From: Campylobacterales bacterium
Lineage (GTDB): Bacteria; Campylobacterota; Campylobacteria; Campylobacterales; Sulfurovaceae
Assembly: GCA_014763885.1 (NCBI GenBank)
Contig: JACXUO010000005.1
Coordinates: 1-64,000, forward strand
Length of the DNA stretch: 64,000 nucleotides
Direction of reading: 5' to 3'
The notes under the pieces were generated by a model. The model did not search any database and was not told the origin of the DNA. It was given only the letters and a program-made list of their open reading frames with translations. How positions within the stretch are numbered: the first letter of the stretch is position 1; every line of letters starts with the position of its first letter. The position numbers and the translations under genes are program-made. This document shows positions 55,950 through 64,000 of the stretch, one piece after another.

Positions 55950-57817
55950 AAAACAGACTCTACTTTGTATCCAACCATCCAAAAGCACAGGCCCATGCCC
56001 TCCAGTCGGTTCAAAAGGAACAGGAGAAGATAGGATATTACTCCCTTCCCGATCAGGATATCACACCGATTCTTGAGTACGCAGAAAAGATCCCGGAACA
56101 TATTGAGAGTATCGTCATCATTGGTATCGGAGGCAGTTCGCTCGGGGCGAAGGCGATCTATGAGTTTGTCAAACCGGTCAACAACCTCAAGCGCACCCTC
56201 TACCTTTTTGAAAGTACCGATCCTATCGACATCAACTCTACCCTCAAACAGATCGACCTGGCGAAGACCCACTTCATCGTCATCTCCAAATCCGGCACTA
56301 CCGTAGAGACCTTTGCGATCTACAAATATGTCTACTCGCTGCACCCCGATACCTCATCCTATACCTTCATCACTGATCCGGGTTCACCGCTGGACAAATA
56401 CGCGCAGGAGGTCCATGCCGATGTACTCTATGTTCCCCAGAATGTAGGCGGGCGCTTCTCTGTACTCTCACCTGTGGGCCTGCTTCCTCTAGTTCTCTGC
56501 GGTGTCGATGTCGCCTCTTTGCTCTCGGGTGCCAGAAGGGTCAAGGAGAGCTTTTTCGAACAGGGGTATATGCAGGAACCGCTACTGAAAAAAGCAGTCT
56601 TCTATGCCAAAAACCATGCGCGCTACAACATCAACTGTATCTTCGCCTACTCCGAACTTCTCAAATATTTCTGCGAATGGTATGTACAGCTGTGGGGGGA
56701 GAGCCTGGGGAAACACCAGAGACACTCCGCCTTTCACGTGGGACTTACACCTATCGGTCTGATAGGACCGAAGGATCAGCACTCCTTTTTACAGCTTTTG
56801 ACAGACGGGACCCGTGACAAGTCCATCACCTTTATCAAGATCGAAAACTTTGAGGAGGGGATGACGATACCAGAACTCTCCCTGCCGCACCTGGAGTCTC
56901 TGGACATTCTTAACTCTATCTCCTTTGAGAGACTGATCAATATGCAGTGTGACTCTGTCATAGAGTCTCTGGAACAGGAGGGGGATATCCCGATTGACAG
57001 CATTACCCTTCCAAAAGTGGATGCCTATACGATCGGTTCCCTGATCTACTACTATGAGCTCCTTACCTCGCTGGTTGCAGAGCTGATGGATGTCAACGCC
57101 TATGACCAGCCCGGCGTTGAAAACGGGAAGATGATAGAGGACCATTTTGATATCTCCTATGAACTCGAACACCAGATCAGGGGAGGCTCAAAAGAGCATC
57201 TGCTGGATGATATCCGTGCGCTGATCGAACAATGCACCTTCTCCTATACACGACAGATCGAGATGAAGGGCCTGGGGCATGCCATCCTCACCGGAGAGAC
57301 ACTGATAGGCAATGAACCTTTTGCCGTCGTACTCGCCGATGACCTTTGCACCAACAACACACCGATCACGAATCACGAATCACAAATCACGGATTCCAAA
57401 GGAATCTTGGCCCAGATGATCGAGGTTTATGAGAAGTACCAATGCTCCATCGTAGCGATCGAAGAGGTGCCGATGGACCAGACCGACAGATACGGCGTCA
57501 TTGCAGGGCATCTGGTAGACGGAACCGATGATACCTACCGTGTCACGGATATGGTAGAGAAACCTGATCCCAAAGATGCACCGACCAACATGGCGATCAT
57601 CGGAAGGTATATCCTCACCCCGGACATCTTTGATATCCTCAGAGAGACAAAACCCGGTAAAGGAGGAGAGATACAGATCACCGATGCTCTCCTCGAGCAG
57701 GCAAAAAAGGGGAAAGTCATCGCCTACAAATTCAAGGGTAAACGTTTTGACTGCGGTTCAGTGGACGGGTTTGTAGAGGCGACGAACTATTTTTATCAGC
57801 ATCTTGCTAAACTATAA
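55946..57817 (+). CDS. Fusion of glucose-6-phosphate isomerase with an N-terminally truncated UDP-glucose pyrophosphorylase
   Basis: One 623-codon frame. Residues 1 to about 395 form a full Campylobacter-like PGI (IGIGGSSLGAKAIYEFV; VISKSGTTVETF; VGGRFSVLSPVG; GLTPIGLIGPKDQHS; ending YDQPGVENGK). From about residue 397 it is GalU (IEDHFDISYELEHQIRGGSKEHL; KGLGHAILTGETLIGNEPFAVVLADDL; DRYGVIAGHL; GGEIQITDALLEQ; FDCGSVDGFVEA). The GalU part lacks the usual first 60-70 residues, including the GxGTR nucleotide-binding loop and lysine, so it is probably inactive alone. Residues about 474-487 (ITNHESQITDSK region) are coded by a 7-bp repeat array. No separate galU was seen in the window. Confidence 0.85.
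   Translation: MKNRLYFVSNHPKAQAHALQSVQKEQEKIGYYSLPDQDITPILEYAEKIPEHIESIVIIGIGGSSLGAKAIYEFVKPVNNLKRTLYLFESTDPIDINSTLKQIDLAKTHFIVISKSGTTVETFAIYKYVYSLHPDTSSYTFITDPGSPLDKYAQEVHADVLYVPQNVGGRFSVLSPVGLLPLVLCGVDVASLLSGARRVKESFFEQGYMQEPLLKKAVFYAKNHARYNINCIFAYSELLKYFCEWYVQLWGESLGKHQRHSAFHVGLTPIGLIGPKDQHSFLQLLTDGTRDKSITFIKIENFEEGMTIPELSLPHLESLDILNSISFERLINMQCDSVIESLEQEGDIPIDSITLPKVDAYTIGSLIYYYELLTSLVAELMDVNAYDQPGVENGKMIEDHFDISYELEHQIRGGSKEHLLDDIRALIEQCTFSYTRQIEMKGLGHAILTGETLIGNEPFAVVLADDLCTNNTPITNHESQITDSKGILAQMIEVYEKYQCSIVAIEEVPMDQTDRYGVIAGHLVDGTDDTYRVTDMVEKPDPKDAPTNMAIIGRYILTPDIFDILRETKPGKGGEIQITDALLEQAKKGKVIAYKFKGKRFDCGSVDGFVEATNYFYQHLAKL
57364..57406 (+). repeat. In-frame heptad array plus hairpin inside the GalU part
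   Basis: There are four 7-bp units of the AATCACG type (57364-57391), then GATTCC/GGAATC arms (57392-57406). The array is within coding sequence, in a surface-loop position between LADDL and ILAQM, where related GalU proteins have only a few residues. The units resemble those of the intergenic elements E1-E4. Confidence 0.6.
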
Positions 57818-57895
57818 TAGCCTACTTTCTGCTCAAATAGAGAGAGCATTTCATCAAGCCTCTCTGCGCAAAAATCAATCCTGGTGACTGAGACT

Positions 57896-58996
57896 CTATT
57901 TGCTTGAGGGATCAAGACGGATAGAACTAAGCTCAGGGACTTTGACTTCATTAAAGAGTCTTTCCCTCTCCTTTTCAATCCTTTTAAAATTTTCATTCAA
58001 TTTTAGATGATCTCGCCATTCCAATACCTCAATCGGATACTCTAACAATTCAACCACCCCTTCCATTTTATGTGTATTTCCCTGCAGAGGGATAAAGGGG
58101 ACACCTTGCATAGCTGCAAAAATATTTGGGTGCTGTCTTCCTCCAATGACAAGATGAGCTTTGGCGATCACCGCTATAGCTCTCTCATATTTTTCTTCAG
58201 GAGCGGCAAAAATCGTATACCTATATTTTGACTGAAGTTTATGTGCCAAATAGATATCCGTTTTTGCATTTGCCAGAAAATAAATTGGAATACCTTGATA
58301 AAACTTTTCTATTTCACTCAAAAGGTTATCCATCATTTTAATTGATTTTTTGTTTCTTTTTAAATAGGAAGAACCCGTTACCGCAATAAATTTAGGGGGC
58401 AACTTTAAATCAGGTATCAAAGAAGCTACTTTTTCATCTGAAAACTTTCCCAAAGCATAGGCAGCATCGCCTATTAACGCCGGTTCAAGTCCAAGTTTTT
58501 GAAGTTCACGTTGCGAGACAGGCTCACGTACAGCGAGATAATCTACCATTGAGTACACCTTGTGGAGAACTTCTTTTAGAAGTTCATTATCACCCAAGTC
58601 GACTGTTTGATTCAATGCAGCAACAAATGCTCCTCTTTTTTTAAATTCATAAAGTATTCCTAATAGACGGATCAAGTGTCCGGATTTTGCATGAACCGCA
58701 CCTTCTCCATTAAAACAAACCGTATCAAAACCATTAAAAAAAGCTTCGTCAATATTTAATTTTTTTAGATTTTTTACAACTTTATTTCTGTCATCATCTA
58801 AAATTGCTTTTGCAAGCTTTTTTTCCCAAAAAGATCTGAATATTCTTATTTTATTTAATGGGAAAGAGGGAAGATTCAGAGGAACAAACTCTGCATCAGG
58901 ATAAGTTTGTTCAACAAGTTTTTTAATACCATTTGATGTTGCTTGTCCGCCCCAGTTCATTGATTTGAATGTATTGATAAAGTAAGCTATTCTCAT
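57896..58996 (-). CDS. Polysaccharide pyruvyl transferase family protein
   Basis: A 366-residue cytoplasmic protein of the PF04230-type family, which adds pyruvate ketals to sugars of surface polysaccharides or acts as a related transferase. Family signs are YFINTFKSMNWGGQATSNGI at the N-terminus, VCFNGEGAVHAKSG, LAVREPVSQRELQKLGLEPALIGDAAYAL, the FIAVTGSSYLKRN strand and VIGGRQHPNIFAAMQGVPFIPLQGNTHKMEG. It overlaps the upstream ELM1-like gene by 4 bp. Base composition is more AT-rich than in galE-pgi. Confidence 0.75.
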   Translation of the reverse strand: MRIAYFINTFKSMNWGGQATSNGIKKLVEQTYPDAEFVPLNLPSFPLNKIRIFRSFWEKKLAKAILDDDRNKVVKNLKKLNIDEAFFNGFDTVCFNGEGAVHAKSGHLIRLLGILYEFKKRGAFVAALNQTVDLGDNELLKEVLHKVYSMVDYLAVREPVSQRELQKLGLEPALIGDAAYALGKFSDEKVASLIPDLKLPPKFIAVTGSSYLKRNKKSIKMMDNLLSEIEKFYQGIPIYFLANAKTDIYLAHKLQSKYRYTIFAAPEEKYERAIAVIAKAHLVIGGRQHPNIFAAMQGVPFIPLQGNTHKMEGVVELLEYPIEVLEWRDHLKLNENFKRIEKERERLFNEVKVPELSSIRLDPSSK

Positions 58997-60063
58997 TGAT
59001 GTTTATCCTCTATATATGGCTTTATTTTTTCAGCAAGATAGTCAATAGGCAGCTGTTCCATATAATGAAAATCATGAGCATTCAAATCAACTTCAGCCAA
59101 ATCACTACCGATAGTAATTCTGTTTATTCTTTTCTTCTCGATTAAATTGTTCAAAAATAGTTTATAACCTTTTTGTTCTTTAACTTTCTCAGGAGATAGT
59201 GTAAAAACCGGTTTTTTAAAAAATAATGATTCGCTGATCATTGAGCCACTCTCTTCTGTAACAAAAATTGCAGTAGCCAACTCGAGATAAACAGCAACAA
59301 CTTTTTCAGGATTTTTATTGAAGAATACACTATACGCTATCTCTTCATCGTATTTTGAAAAAAGTTCTATTAACAATTTTTCATTTTCCGATCCTGTCCT
59401 GCGAGAAGTCGTAATTAACGCTTTGGCTCCATACTTGCGAACAACAGATATAAATGAATGAATTAAGTTTTCATAATCATCTTTGCCATAGAAGTACCCG
59501 GAACCATCTCCACCTATGAGTAAAACAAAATATTTCTCATCTTTTTTTATCTTTTTTTCATTGCAAAACCTTTCAGCTGATTCAATCGTCTTTTTCGCAT
59601 TCATCTGCGTTGGCAAAATATCTAATTTAATGCTGTTTGTAACATTTTGTTCTGATGTACTAATAATGAGAGAAAAATATTTAGGATTGATTCCCTTTAA
59701 CGTACCGCAAAATATATTTTTAGTATTCAAAATCTTACTCAACCATACATTTGCAAAGAGAGTATCACCTCCGGTAGAAACGATTAAATCAATTTTTTCA
59801 TTTTGTTTACAATAATTTTTATAAAATAGTTTTATAAACCAATCATTAAAACTGAAATGATTTTCTATTAAGTGATATCTTAATATAAACTTCAAAATGC
59901 TCAGCAGGAATTTTGCTCTTAGTTTTAGATCGACTTCAATGATCTCAACCGGATACTTTTTTTTAATCGCTTCTATAACGCCATCGCTTACTGTAATATG
60001 CCCTGCACGGCCATCGGTAATTTTTAAAATTTTCAATCTTTTTCGTGCTTCCTCTCTGAACAA
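58993..60063 (-). CDS. ELM1-like (DUF1022) putative glycosyltransferase-fold protein
   Basis: A 356-residue protein resembling the mitochondrial-fission ELM1/GT-B-like family found in bacterial polysaccharide loci. It has KILKITDGRAGHITVSDG, IDLIVSTGGDTLFANVWL, VLLIGGDGSGYFYGKDDYENLI, ALITTSRRTGSENEKLLIEL and IFVTEESGSMISESLFFKKPVFTL. The exact reaction is unknown. The start is a TTG at 60063 with AGGAA about 7 bases upstream. A second member of the family is cut by the right window edge. Confidence 0.68.
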   Translation of the reverse strand: MFREEARKRLKILKITDGRAGHITVSDGVIEAIKKKYPVEIIEVDLKLRAKFLLSILKFILRYHLIENHFSFNDWFIKLFYKNYCKQNEKIDLIVSTGGDTLFANVWLSKILNTKNIFCGTLKGINPKYFSLIISTSEQNVTNSIKLDILPTQMNAKKTIESAERFCNEKKIKKDEKYFVLLIGGDGSGYFYGKDDYENLIHSFISVVRKYGAKALITTSRRTGSENEKLLIELFSKYDEEIAYSVFFNKNPEKVVAVYLELATAIFVTEESGSMISESLFFKKPVFTLSPEKVKEQKGYKLFLNNLIEKKRINRITIGSDLAEVDLNAHDFHYMEQLPIDYLAEKIKPYIEDKHQ

Positions 60064-60071
60064 AATAATTC

Positions 60072-60734
60072 CTATGCTTTTGGGAAACTATTTAAATAAT
60101 GTTGACATATCTTTTGGCCGATATATTCGTAACCGAAATCATTTAAATGAATGTGGTCAAGATAATAATCGTCCATTTTCATTAAAAAATCATCATAGAG
60201 TTTTATTCTGAAAACATTATTGTAATTTTTGGCTATTTCATCCATTTTAGCATTATAGCGCTGTATCTCTTTGTTCCTGAATGTTTGTTTGCTCGGCACT
60301 GTGTCAATCAGGTAAATCTTTGCATCCTTTGATGATTCTATCACGTATTCAATATTTTTTGTATACTCATCTATAGGAACAGTATTTTCAGACCCGAATA
60401 TTTCATATAATCCTAGTTTTTTAGTAACTTTTTTGTATTTTTTAACTATTTTTCTATATATCTTTCTCAATTTATTATCAGGATAATACAAAACATAAGG
60501 TGCATGTTTGAACGTCTTCCAAGAATCAACTAAACCATACTGGATTAAAATGATATCCGTATCATCTGACTTAAATTCTTTGAAAAAATGTATCATTTCT
60601 CGTGTCGTGGACATCGTATAGCCACAGTTCAGAAGTTCGGCACCGATACATTTTGCAAACCGTTCCGGAAAAGCATTGTTTTTAAAATATACATCCCCAT
60701 ATGTATTGCAATCACCTAAAGCCAAAATTTTCAC
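60072..60734 (-). CDS. SGNH/GDSL-like hydrolase with Cys in place of the catalytic Ser
   Basis: About 220 residues. It has block I as LALGDCNTYGD (GDS becomes GDC), block III-like IILIQYGLVDSW, and block V DHIHLNDFGYEYIGQ with the catalytic Asp-x-x-His. SGNH enzymes deacetylate or esterify sugars, and in this cluster O-acetyl removal or transfer on a surface glycan is plausible. Cys may serve as nucleophile or the enzyme may be altered. AAAGGG lies 5 bases before the GTG at 60734, preferred over the TTG at 60740. Confidence 0.75.
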   Translation of the reverse strand: MKILALGDCNTYGDVYFKNNAFPERFAKCIGAELLNCGYTMSTTREMIHFFKEFKSDDTDIILIQYGLVDSWKTFKHAPYVLYYPDNKLRKIYRKIVKKYKKVTKKLGLYEIFGSENTVPIDEYTKNIEYVIESSKDAKIYLIDTVPSKQTFRNKEIQRYNAKMDEIAKNYNNVFRIKLYDDFLMKMDDYYLDHIHLNDFGYEYIGQKICQHYLNSFPKA

Positions 60735-60744
60735 ACTCAACCCT

Positions 60745-61524
60745 TTATTTTATCATTCCACGCTTACCGGTTTTCAACTTTAACTGAAAAGCAAAAAAAT
60801 TATCTCTTCCTCTTATCGCAATTCTTGGAATTTCAAATAGATCACAACTTCTCAGGTCAGCAATCCCAACTTTAGTGGTTACTGCACTACCAAATCCACA
60901 TTGACTCACGATTTTTTTATCCGTATCATTATAATTTCCGAAAGGATAGGCGAAACTTTTGCATTTAATATTAAATTGTTCTTCTATTGTTTGTTTTGAT
61001 TCGCAGATCTCTTTCTTTTTTTCATCAAAATTGAGTTTATTCAGATTGGCATGACTTAACGTGTGCGCTCCGATCTCTATCAGACCACTGTTTATTAATT
61101 CGAAGACATCATTGTCTGTCAATCTTGGTTCACTTTTTAATCCAAGATGATCTCTATTGTTGACAAGATAAATCGTTGCTTTGAAGTTATATTTTTTCAA
61201 AATAGGGAAAGCGTTTGTAAAATTGTCTCTGTATCCATCATCGAAAGTGATTATAACCGATTTGGAAGGTAGTTTATCTACATTCTCAAGAGCTTCCGTA
61301 ACCGTAAAAGATGCCCATCCATTTTCATAAAGATATTTTATCTGCTTTTCAAACATATCTGGCGTTACTCTTAGAGAATTATATTTGTTTCGTCCAATAT
61401 GTTCTCTCACTAAATGATACATTAATATTCTTGGGAAAGTATAGTTAACCGGTCTCTTCCACCAGTTGTACCGGAAAGAAAACCATCCTATTAAAATCAC
61501 AAACGACAAGACTATCCAAACCAT
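60745..61524 (-). CDS. Polysaccharide deacetylase family protein, membrane anchored
   Basis: About 259 residues. An N-terminal TM helix (MVWIVLSFVILIGWFSF) is followed by a NodB-type domain with the metal and catalytic motifs TFDDGYRDN (Asp-Asp), HTLSHANL (HxxxH) and YPFGNYND. It probably removes N-acetyl groups from a surface glycan at the membrane. The ATG at 61524 follows AAAGGA by about 10 bases; the TTG at 61533 is too close to it. It sits 4-10 bp upstream of the SGNH gene. Confidence 0.85.
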   Translation of the reverse strand: MVWIVLSFVILIGWFSFRYNWWKRPVNYTFPRILMYHLVREHIGRNKYNSLRVTPDMFEKQIKYLYENGWASFTVTEALENVDKLPSKSVIITFDDGYRDNFTNAFPILKKYNFKATIYLVNNRDHLGLKSEPRLTDNDVFELINSGLIEIGAHTLSHANLNKLNFDEKKKEICESKQTIEEQFNIKCKSFAYPFGNYNDTDKKIVSQCGFGSAVTTKVGIADLRSCDLFEIPRIAIRGRDNFFAFQLKLKTGKRGMIK

Positions 61525-61587
61525 CTCAACCAATTCCTTTAACTAATATATTATTTTAACATAAATTCGTATACAGATGAGTTTCAG

Positions 61588-61593
61588 TATAAT
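61588..61593 (+). promoter_or_regulatory. -10 element of the plus-strand pyruvyltransferase gene
   Basis: TATAAT lies 36 bases before the TTG start at 61629, in the 100-bp divergent gap with the deacetylase gene. Confidence 0.45.
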
Positions 61594-61628
61594 TCAAAGG
61601 CACGATAAACTTCAAAAGGAAATCAAGA

Positions 61629-62519
61629 TTGAGAATCGATACAAAAAACAAATCACTTAAAAGAATCAAGATATATTTCTATCGTGTTATCATTTCCTTC
61701 TTAAAAATTTTCAAAAATGAACCTGAAGAGATGTTGAAACTTTTCTGGCTCAAAAGAACACAAAACTTTGGTGACAGTCTCAATCCCATACTCCTGTCAA
61801 AATTGACCGGCAAAAAGATAGAGTGGGTAAAATCCTATTCCCCGGAAACCCATTATCTTGTGATGGGGTCAATTTTGGATGCAGCAACAAAAGACACCAT
61901 CGTTTGGGGTGCCGGCTTTATTTCTCAAGAGAGCCATTGTTTTGAAAAACCCAAAAAAGTCTGTGCAGTAAGAGGGCCAAAAAGCCGAAAAAAGCTCATT
62001 GCAGACGGCATAGAGTGTCCGGAAGTATACGGGGATCCAGCACTGTTACTGCCAAAAATATATTCCCCTGTGATAGAAAAAAGGTATAAACTCGGTATCA
62101 TCCCTCACTTTGTAGATAAAGACAATCCATGGTTCGATACGATAAAGTCAAACCGTGATATAAAAATCATCGATATTCAAAACCCCAATATATTTGAAGT
62201 CATAGACGAGATACTCTCTTGTGAAAAAATCGCATCAAGTTCCCTGCATGGAATCATCGTGGCCGATGCATATCATATCCCCTCTTTATGGATAGAGTTT
62301 TCAGATAAGGTGATGGGAAAAGGATTTAAATTTTTGGATTATTTTCTTTCGGTCAACAGAAAAGATACCAAACCTCTGTTGATCAACGAAAAAGTAACGA
62401 TTGAAGAGGTAGTCAGTCACTTTTATGAGTACAGTATTGAGATCAATCTCGATAAACTTTTGGAAGCAGCTCCGTTCAAAATAAAACAGGAGTTTTTATC
62501 TGGAAGAGAAAACACCTAA
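61629..62519 (+). CDS. Polysaccharide pyruvyl transferase family protein
   Basis: A 296-residue protein with family features LFWLKRTQNFGDSLNPILLSKLTG, HYLVMGSILDAA, VWGAGFISQESHCF, CAVRGPKSRKKLIADGI, YGDPALLLPKIY and SSLHGIIVADAYHIPSLWIEF. It probably decorates surface polysaccharide with pyruvate or a related group. The start is TTG at 61629 with AAAGGAA 7 bases upstream. It is the only plus-strand gene of the cluster and overlaps the convergent glycosyltransferase by 4 bp. Confidence 0.85.
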   Translation: MRIDTKNKSLKRIKIYFYRVIISFLKIFKNEPEEMLKLFWLKRTQNFGDSLNPILLSKLTGKKIEWVKSYSPETHYLVMGSILDAATKDTIVWGAGFISQESHCFEKPKKVCAVRGPKSRKKLIADGIECPEVYGDPALLLPKIYSPVIEKRYKLGIIPHFVDKDNPWFDTIKSNRDIKIIDIQNPNIFEVIDEILSCEKIASSSLHGIIVADAYHIPSLWIEFSDKVMGKGFKFLDYFLSVNRKDTKPLLINEKVTIEEVVSHFYEYSIEINLDKLLEAAPFKIKQEFLSGRENT

Positions 62520-63622
62520 ACCTTTATTTTATTTTTCTCTATAGCCTTTTCATAAACTTCCAAAGTCCTTTTTACAATTTTTGGCAAGGAAAAGTTTTTT
62601 TTGATATATGCGTTTCCATCAAAAGTCAGCTCTTTTGCTTTTACGATTTTCTCTGCCAAAGAGTCTGCATCGCCAATCTCGGCAAAAAAACCATTCTCGC
62701 CTTCAATGATGATATCTTTCACGCCGCCGTGATTTGTTGCTACAACCGGTGTATTCATCGCAATCGCTTCAGCTACGCTTCGGCCAAAACTTTCAGGTTT
62801 TTTGGATGCACTGACGACCACACTACTCAAGGCATAGATCTCTGCGATATTACTTTGGGAACCGGTGAAAACGACTTCATTTTCCACACCCAGCTCTTTA
62901 ACGACTTTCTTTAAGCTTTCAAAATAGTTCTCTTTGTCTTTATGTACTCCACCGACGATCAAAGCTTTTATATCCGGTCGATTTTCTTTTACCAAAGCAA
63001 CCGCATGTATAAATGTCTCTATATCTTTGAGTTGCGTTATACGGCCCACAACGCTTATGACAAATTGATTCTCCAGCTCATAGTGTTTTTTGAATGTTTC
63101 CATGAATTGTCTATCTATATTACCTGGATCGAACTTCATCACATCTATTCCACCGGGAATCACAGTGATTTTCTCTTCAACGGTTTGATAGTGTTTCCGG
63201 ATATACGCTTTGATTGCACTGCTGACGCAGATCACCTCATCTCCAGCAGTCATTATTCTGCTATAGGCGCTTACGCTATTAAACCCGTGCACGGTAGTGA
63301 CAAAAGGGATATGGAGCGTTTTATTTGCCAAAAAACTGAGCCATGCAGGAACCCTGCTCCTTGCATGAATAATATCCGGCCTTAATGCTTTCAATAATTT
63401 TCTCAGTCTATAGACTCTCCGAAATAGAGTAAAAATATTTTTGCTTGCGACGTCAAATGTGAGATGCATTCCGCCATCTTCCTCTATCTGCTTTACAAGC
63501 CTTCCACCGTTGCTTATCACTATACTCTCATGTCCAAGAGAAACCAGCTCCCTGTTTAATTCCATCGTCTCAACCTCTACCCCACCCTCATTGAGTTCCG
63601 GAAGCAACTGTACGATTTTCAT
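62516..63622 (-). CDS. Glycosyltransferase family 4 protein
   Basis: A 368-residue GT-B enzyme. The N-terminal domain has LLPELNEGGVEVETMELNRELVSLGHE and DIIHARSRVPAWLSFLA. The C-terminal nucleotide-sugar domain has VISVVGRITQLKDIETFIHAVALV, the ALIVGGVHKDKENY strand and the E-x7-E motif (KPESFGRSVAEAIAMNTPVVATNHGGVKDII). It likely transfers a hexose during surface-polysaccharide assembly. It overlaps the downstream end of its upstream neighbour by 4 bp (ATGA), so the two are coupled. Confidence 0.93.
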   Translation of the reverse strand: MKIVQLLPELNEGGVEVETMELNRELVSLGHESIVISNGGRLVKQIEEDGGMHLTFDVASKNIFTLFRRVYRLRKLLKALRPDIIHARSRVPAWLSFLANKTLHIPFVTTVHGFNSVSAYSRIMTAGDEVICVSSAIKAYIRKHYQTVEEKITVIPGGIDVMKFDPGNIDRQFMETFKKHYELENQFVISVVGRITQLKDIETFIHAVALVKENRPDIKALIVGGVHKDKENYFESLKKVVKELGVENEVVFTGSQSNIAEIYALSSVVVSASKKPESFGRSVAEAIAMNTPVVATNHGGVKDIIIEGENGFFAEIGDADSLAEKIVKAKELTFDGNAYIKKNFSLPKIVKRTLEVYEKAIEKNKIKV

Positions 63623-64000
63623 AGCAGTTCCTTTGGAATATATTGTAAAAAATCTATCTTTCTGTTACATTGCTTGAAAGTGCCGTCAAAGCGATGCAGG
63701 TAGCCCTCTTTTTCCAAGGAAGCGGAAAAGCGTGTAAATTTGTTTTCACCCTGATATTCCAAAGGCAAAATTTCCACATTCGCATTTCCCCATGAGACTG
63801 CTTCTGAGATCATCGAGGTACTGTCGGCTGTGATAAACACATCGCTACACTGTTCGAGAAAATCGGCAATGGGATTGACAGGATTCTCGGAAAAGATCAC
63901 GGCATAGTCAAACCGATAGCTTTTCACAAGTCTCTCTATCTCTTTGGGGGTCCGGGGAGAGGTGGTCACGGCAATCTCATATCCCTGATAGTGCCGTACG
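63619..64000 (-). CDS. ELM1-like family protein, C-terminal part (cut by window edge)
   Basis: The frame is open to the last base of the window (reading VRHYQGYEIAVTTSPRTPKE at the edge), so only the last 126 codons are seen. Family features are AVTTSPRTPKEIE, AVIFSENPVNP and FITADSTSMISEAVSWG, as in the ELM1/DUF1022 family. A GTG at 63969 is an internal codon, not the start. It is coupled to the GT4 gene by a 4-bp overlap. Confidence 0.7.
   Translation of the reverse strand, partial: VRHYQGYEIAVTTSPRTPKEIERLVKSYRFDYAVIFSENPVNPIADFLEQCSDVFITADSTSMISEAVSWGNANVEILPLEYQGENKFTRFSASLEKEGYLHRFDGTFKQCNRKIDFLQYIPKELL

Overview
The window looks like chromosome of a Campylobacterota bacterium of the Sulfurovum/Sulfurimonas type. 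The evidence is gene content and order: bamD next to lon, kdsA-ribH-nusB in a row, and rho upstream of murI are all arrangements known from Helicobacter. A futalosine-route menaquinone gene (mqnC), cbb3-oxidase maturation genes (ccoI, ccoS) and Campylobacter-like PGI and GalU sequences agree with this. No rRNA, tRNA, CRISPR array or transposase was seen. This placement is inference from gene families, not a database match.

Layout. 0-5.2 kb (minus): a transglutaminase-like protein, guaA, nhaD and nadB. 5.3-7.7 kb (plus): a DUF721 protein and uvrC. 7.8-13.2 kb (plus): a phosphorelay operon made of a PAS protein, a tandem Hpt-like protein, a NIT-domain hybrid histidine kinase and a receiver-only regulator. 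13.3-16.5 kb (minus): bamD and lon. 16.6-29.7 kb: a pilus/surface region. It holds a minus-strand pseudopilin, a 1,759-residue secreted protein followed by three coupled pseudopilins (layout like mshQ/mshD/mshO/mshP of MSHA pili), then a second giant secreted protein broken by two frameshifts and followed by the remnant of a fourth pseudopilin. 30-31.4 kb: hpf and a frameshifted DUF481 outer-membrane protein. 31.4-39.8 kb (minus): recG, an M16-family protein, mqnC, nusB, ribH, kdsA, an EamA transporter and ppk2. 40-42.5 kb (plus): small unknown genes and a tonB-exbB-exbD operon whose tonB is frameshifted. 42.6-50.2 kb: a DUF3108 protein, an MscS channel, der, trpS, murI, rho and a small membrane protein. 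50.2-53.5 kb (plus): ccoI, ccoS and a YfaZ-type protein. 53.6-57.8 kb (plus): galE, a phosphohexomutase and a pgi-galU fusion. 57.9-64 kb: an AT-rich surface-polysaccharide cluster with two pyruvyltransferase-family proteins, two ELM1-like proteins, an SGNH hydrolase, a polysaccharide deacetylase and a GT4 glycosyltransferase, open at the right edge.

Most notable. (1) One reading frame joins an almost complete glucose-6-phosphate isomerase to a UDP-glucose pyrophosphorylase that lacks its N-terminal nucleotide-binding part. (2) A family of about 120-190 bp elements consists of degenerate 7-bp repeats on both sides, in opposite orientation, around one or two hairpins. Four copies sit at gene junctions (recG/M16, M16/mqnC, mqnC/nusB, murI/rho), two of them supply coding ends of the M16 gene, and a related 7-bp array lies in frame inside the GalU part. 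(3) The two giant pilus-associated proteins and the decayed pilin next to the second are bracketed by a 36-bp direct repeat. (4) Four single-base frameshifts fall in envelope genes, three of them in homopolymers. These could be phase variation, decay or sequencing error, and raw reads would decide.
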